From Desertimonas flava (GTDB taxonomy: Bacteria > Actinomycetota > Acidimicrobiia > Acidimicrobiales > Ilumatobacteraceae): DNA of 35,484 bases. A program made the translations under genes and the position numbers. The stretch is taken from NCBI RefSeq assembly GCF_003426815.1, contig NZ_QKYK01000044.1, positions 1 to 35,484 of the forward strand, in the 5' to 3' direction. Below the pieces are notes generated by a model. That model made no database searches. It saw only the letters and a list, made by a program, of their open reading frames with translations, and was not told where the DNA came from. Positions 35,434 through 35,484 of this stretch are shown one piece after another; position 1 is the stretch's first letter, and every line of letters begins with the position of its first letter.

Positions 35434-35484
35434 CTCCGTGGGTGCGGGCGGGCGGGCGTCGGCTGGCGCGGGCGGGCGGGCGTC
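35434..35484. repeat. GGGCGGGCGGGC tandem repeats at window edge
   Basis: Two copies of a GCGGGCGGGCGGGCGTC block, separated by GGCTGGC, lie just upstream of the 634-residue gene. The block runs off the window. On the minus strand it is C-rich and untranslated; on the plus strand the G-runs could form a quadruplex. Confidence 0.6.

Overview
The window is high-G+C bacterial DNA from an actinobacterium. My best guess is class Acidimicrobiia (Ilumatobacter-like). This rests on gene content: homodimeric pyruvate dehydrogenase E1, an iniB/iniA/iniC-like dynamin operon, PspC-type envelope signalling, an actinobacterial HhH-GPD protein and many apparently leaderless genes. No rRNA, tRNA, CRISPR array, transposase or phage gene was recognised. 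The lineage is an inference, not a database result.

Layout. 1-1805 (-): lipoyl-domain E2 (cut by the window edge) preceded by lpdA, with a 64-bp tandem repeat upstream. 2049-4349 (+): a small anchored protein, a MarR regulator and an ArgJ-family acetyltransferase of the clavulanate-OAT2 type. 4409-7897 (-): an SDR dehydrogenase and a large LAL/MalT-type LuxR regulator, separated from argJ by a perfect palindrome. 8025-10871 (+): a small unknown protein, a secreted protein with thrombospondin type 3-like calcium repeats, and a Cys/Met-metabolism PLP enzyme. 10872-11340 holds two strong hairpins and no convincing gene. 11341-15295: an envelope-stress module, with a PspC/LiaF-like membrane protein and a small membrane protein (-) divergent from a PspC-containing histidine kinase and its NarL-type regulator (+). 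15449-16573 (-): 6-phosphofructokinase, flanked on both sides by clusters of palindromic repeats with a 61-bp period. 16860-17300 (-): RNase HI, divergent from aceE (17403-20132, +). 20409-22961 (+): a secreted six-FN3 protein ending in PPD(S/T)W pentapeptides. 23032-23646 (+): an HhH-GPD protein.

The most interesting region is 23653-29605 (-): an LpqN/PsbP-like protein, a repetitive Gly/Ala/Asp-rich protein, then two dynamin-like GTPases joined by 4-nt GTGA overlaps. The order (repetitive protein, dynamin 1, dynamin 2) matches the mycobacterial isoniazid-induced operon iniB-iniA-iniC. Further upstream on the same strand lie a GT2 glycosyltransferase, an 887-residue double methyltransferase, and a 634-residue Pro/Gly/Glu-rich protein with two internal repeats. 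The C-terminus of that protein (DDLGLDG) resembles that of the iniB-like protein (DDLGTNG).

A recurrent signal is a TAnnnT hexamer 6-9 nt upstream of the start codon of at least eight genes. This points to frequent leaderless transcription and was used to choose several start codons.
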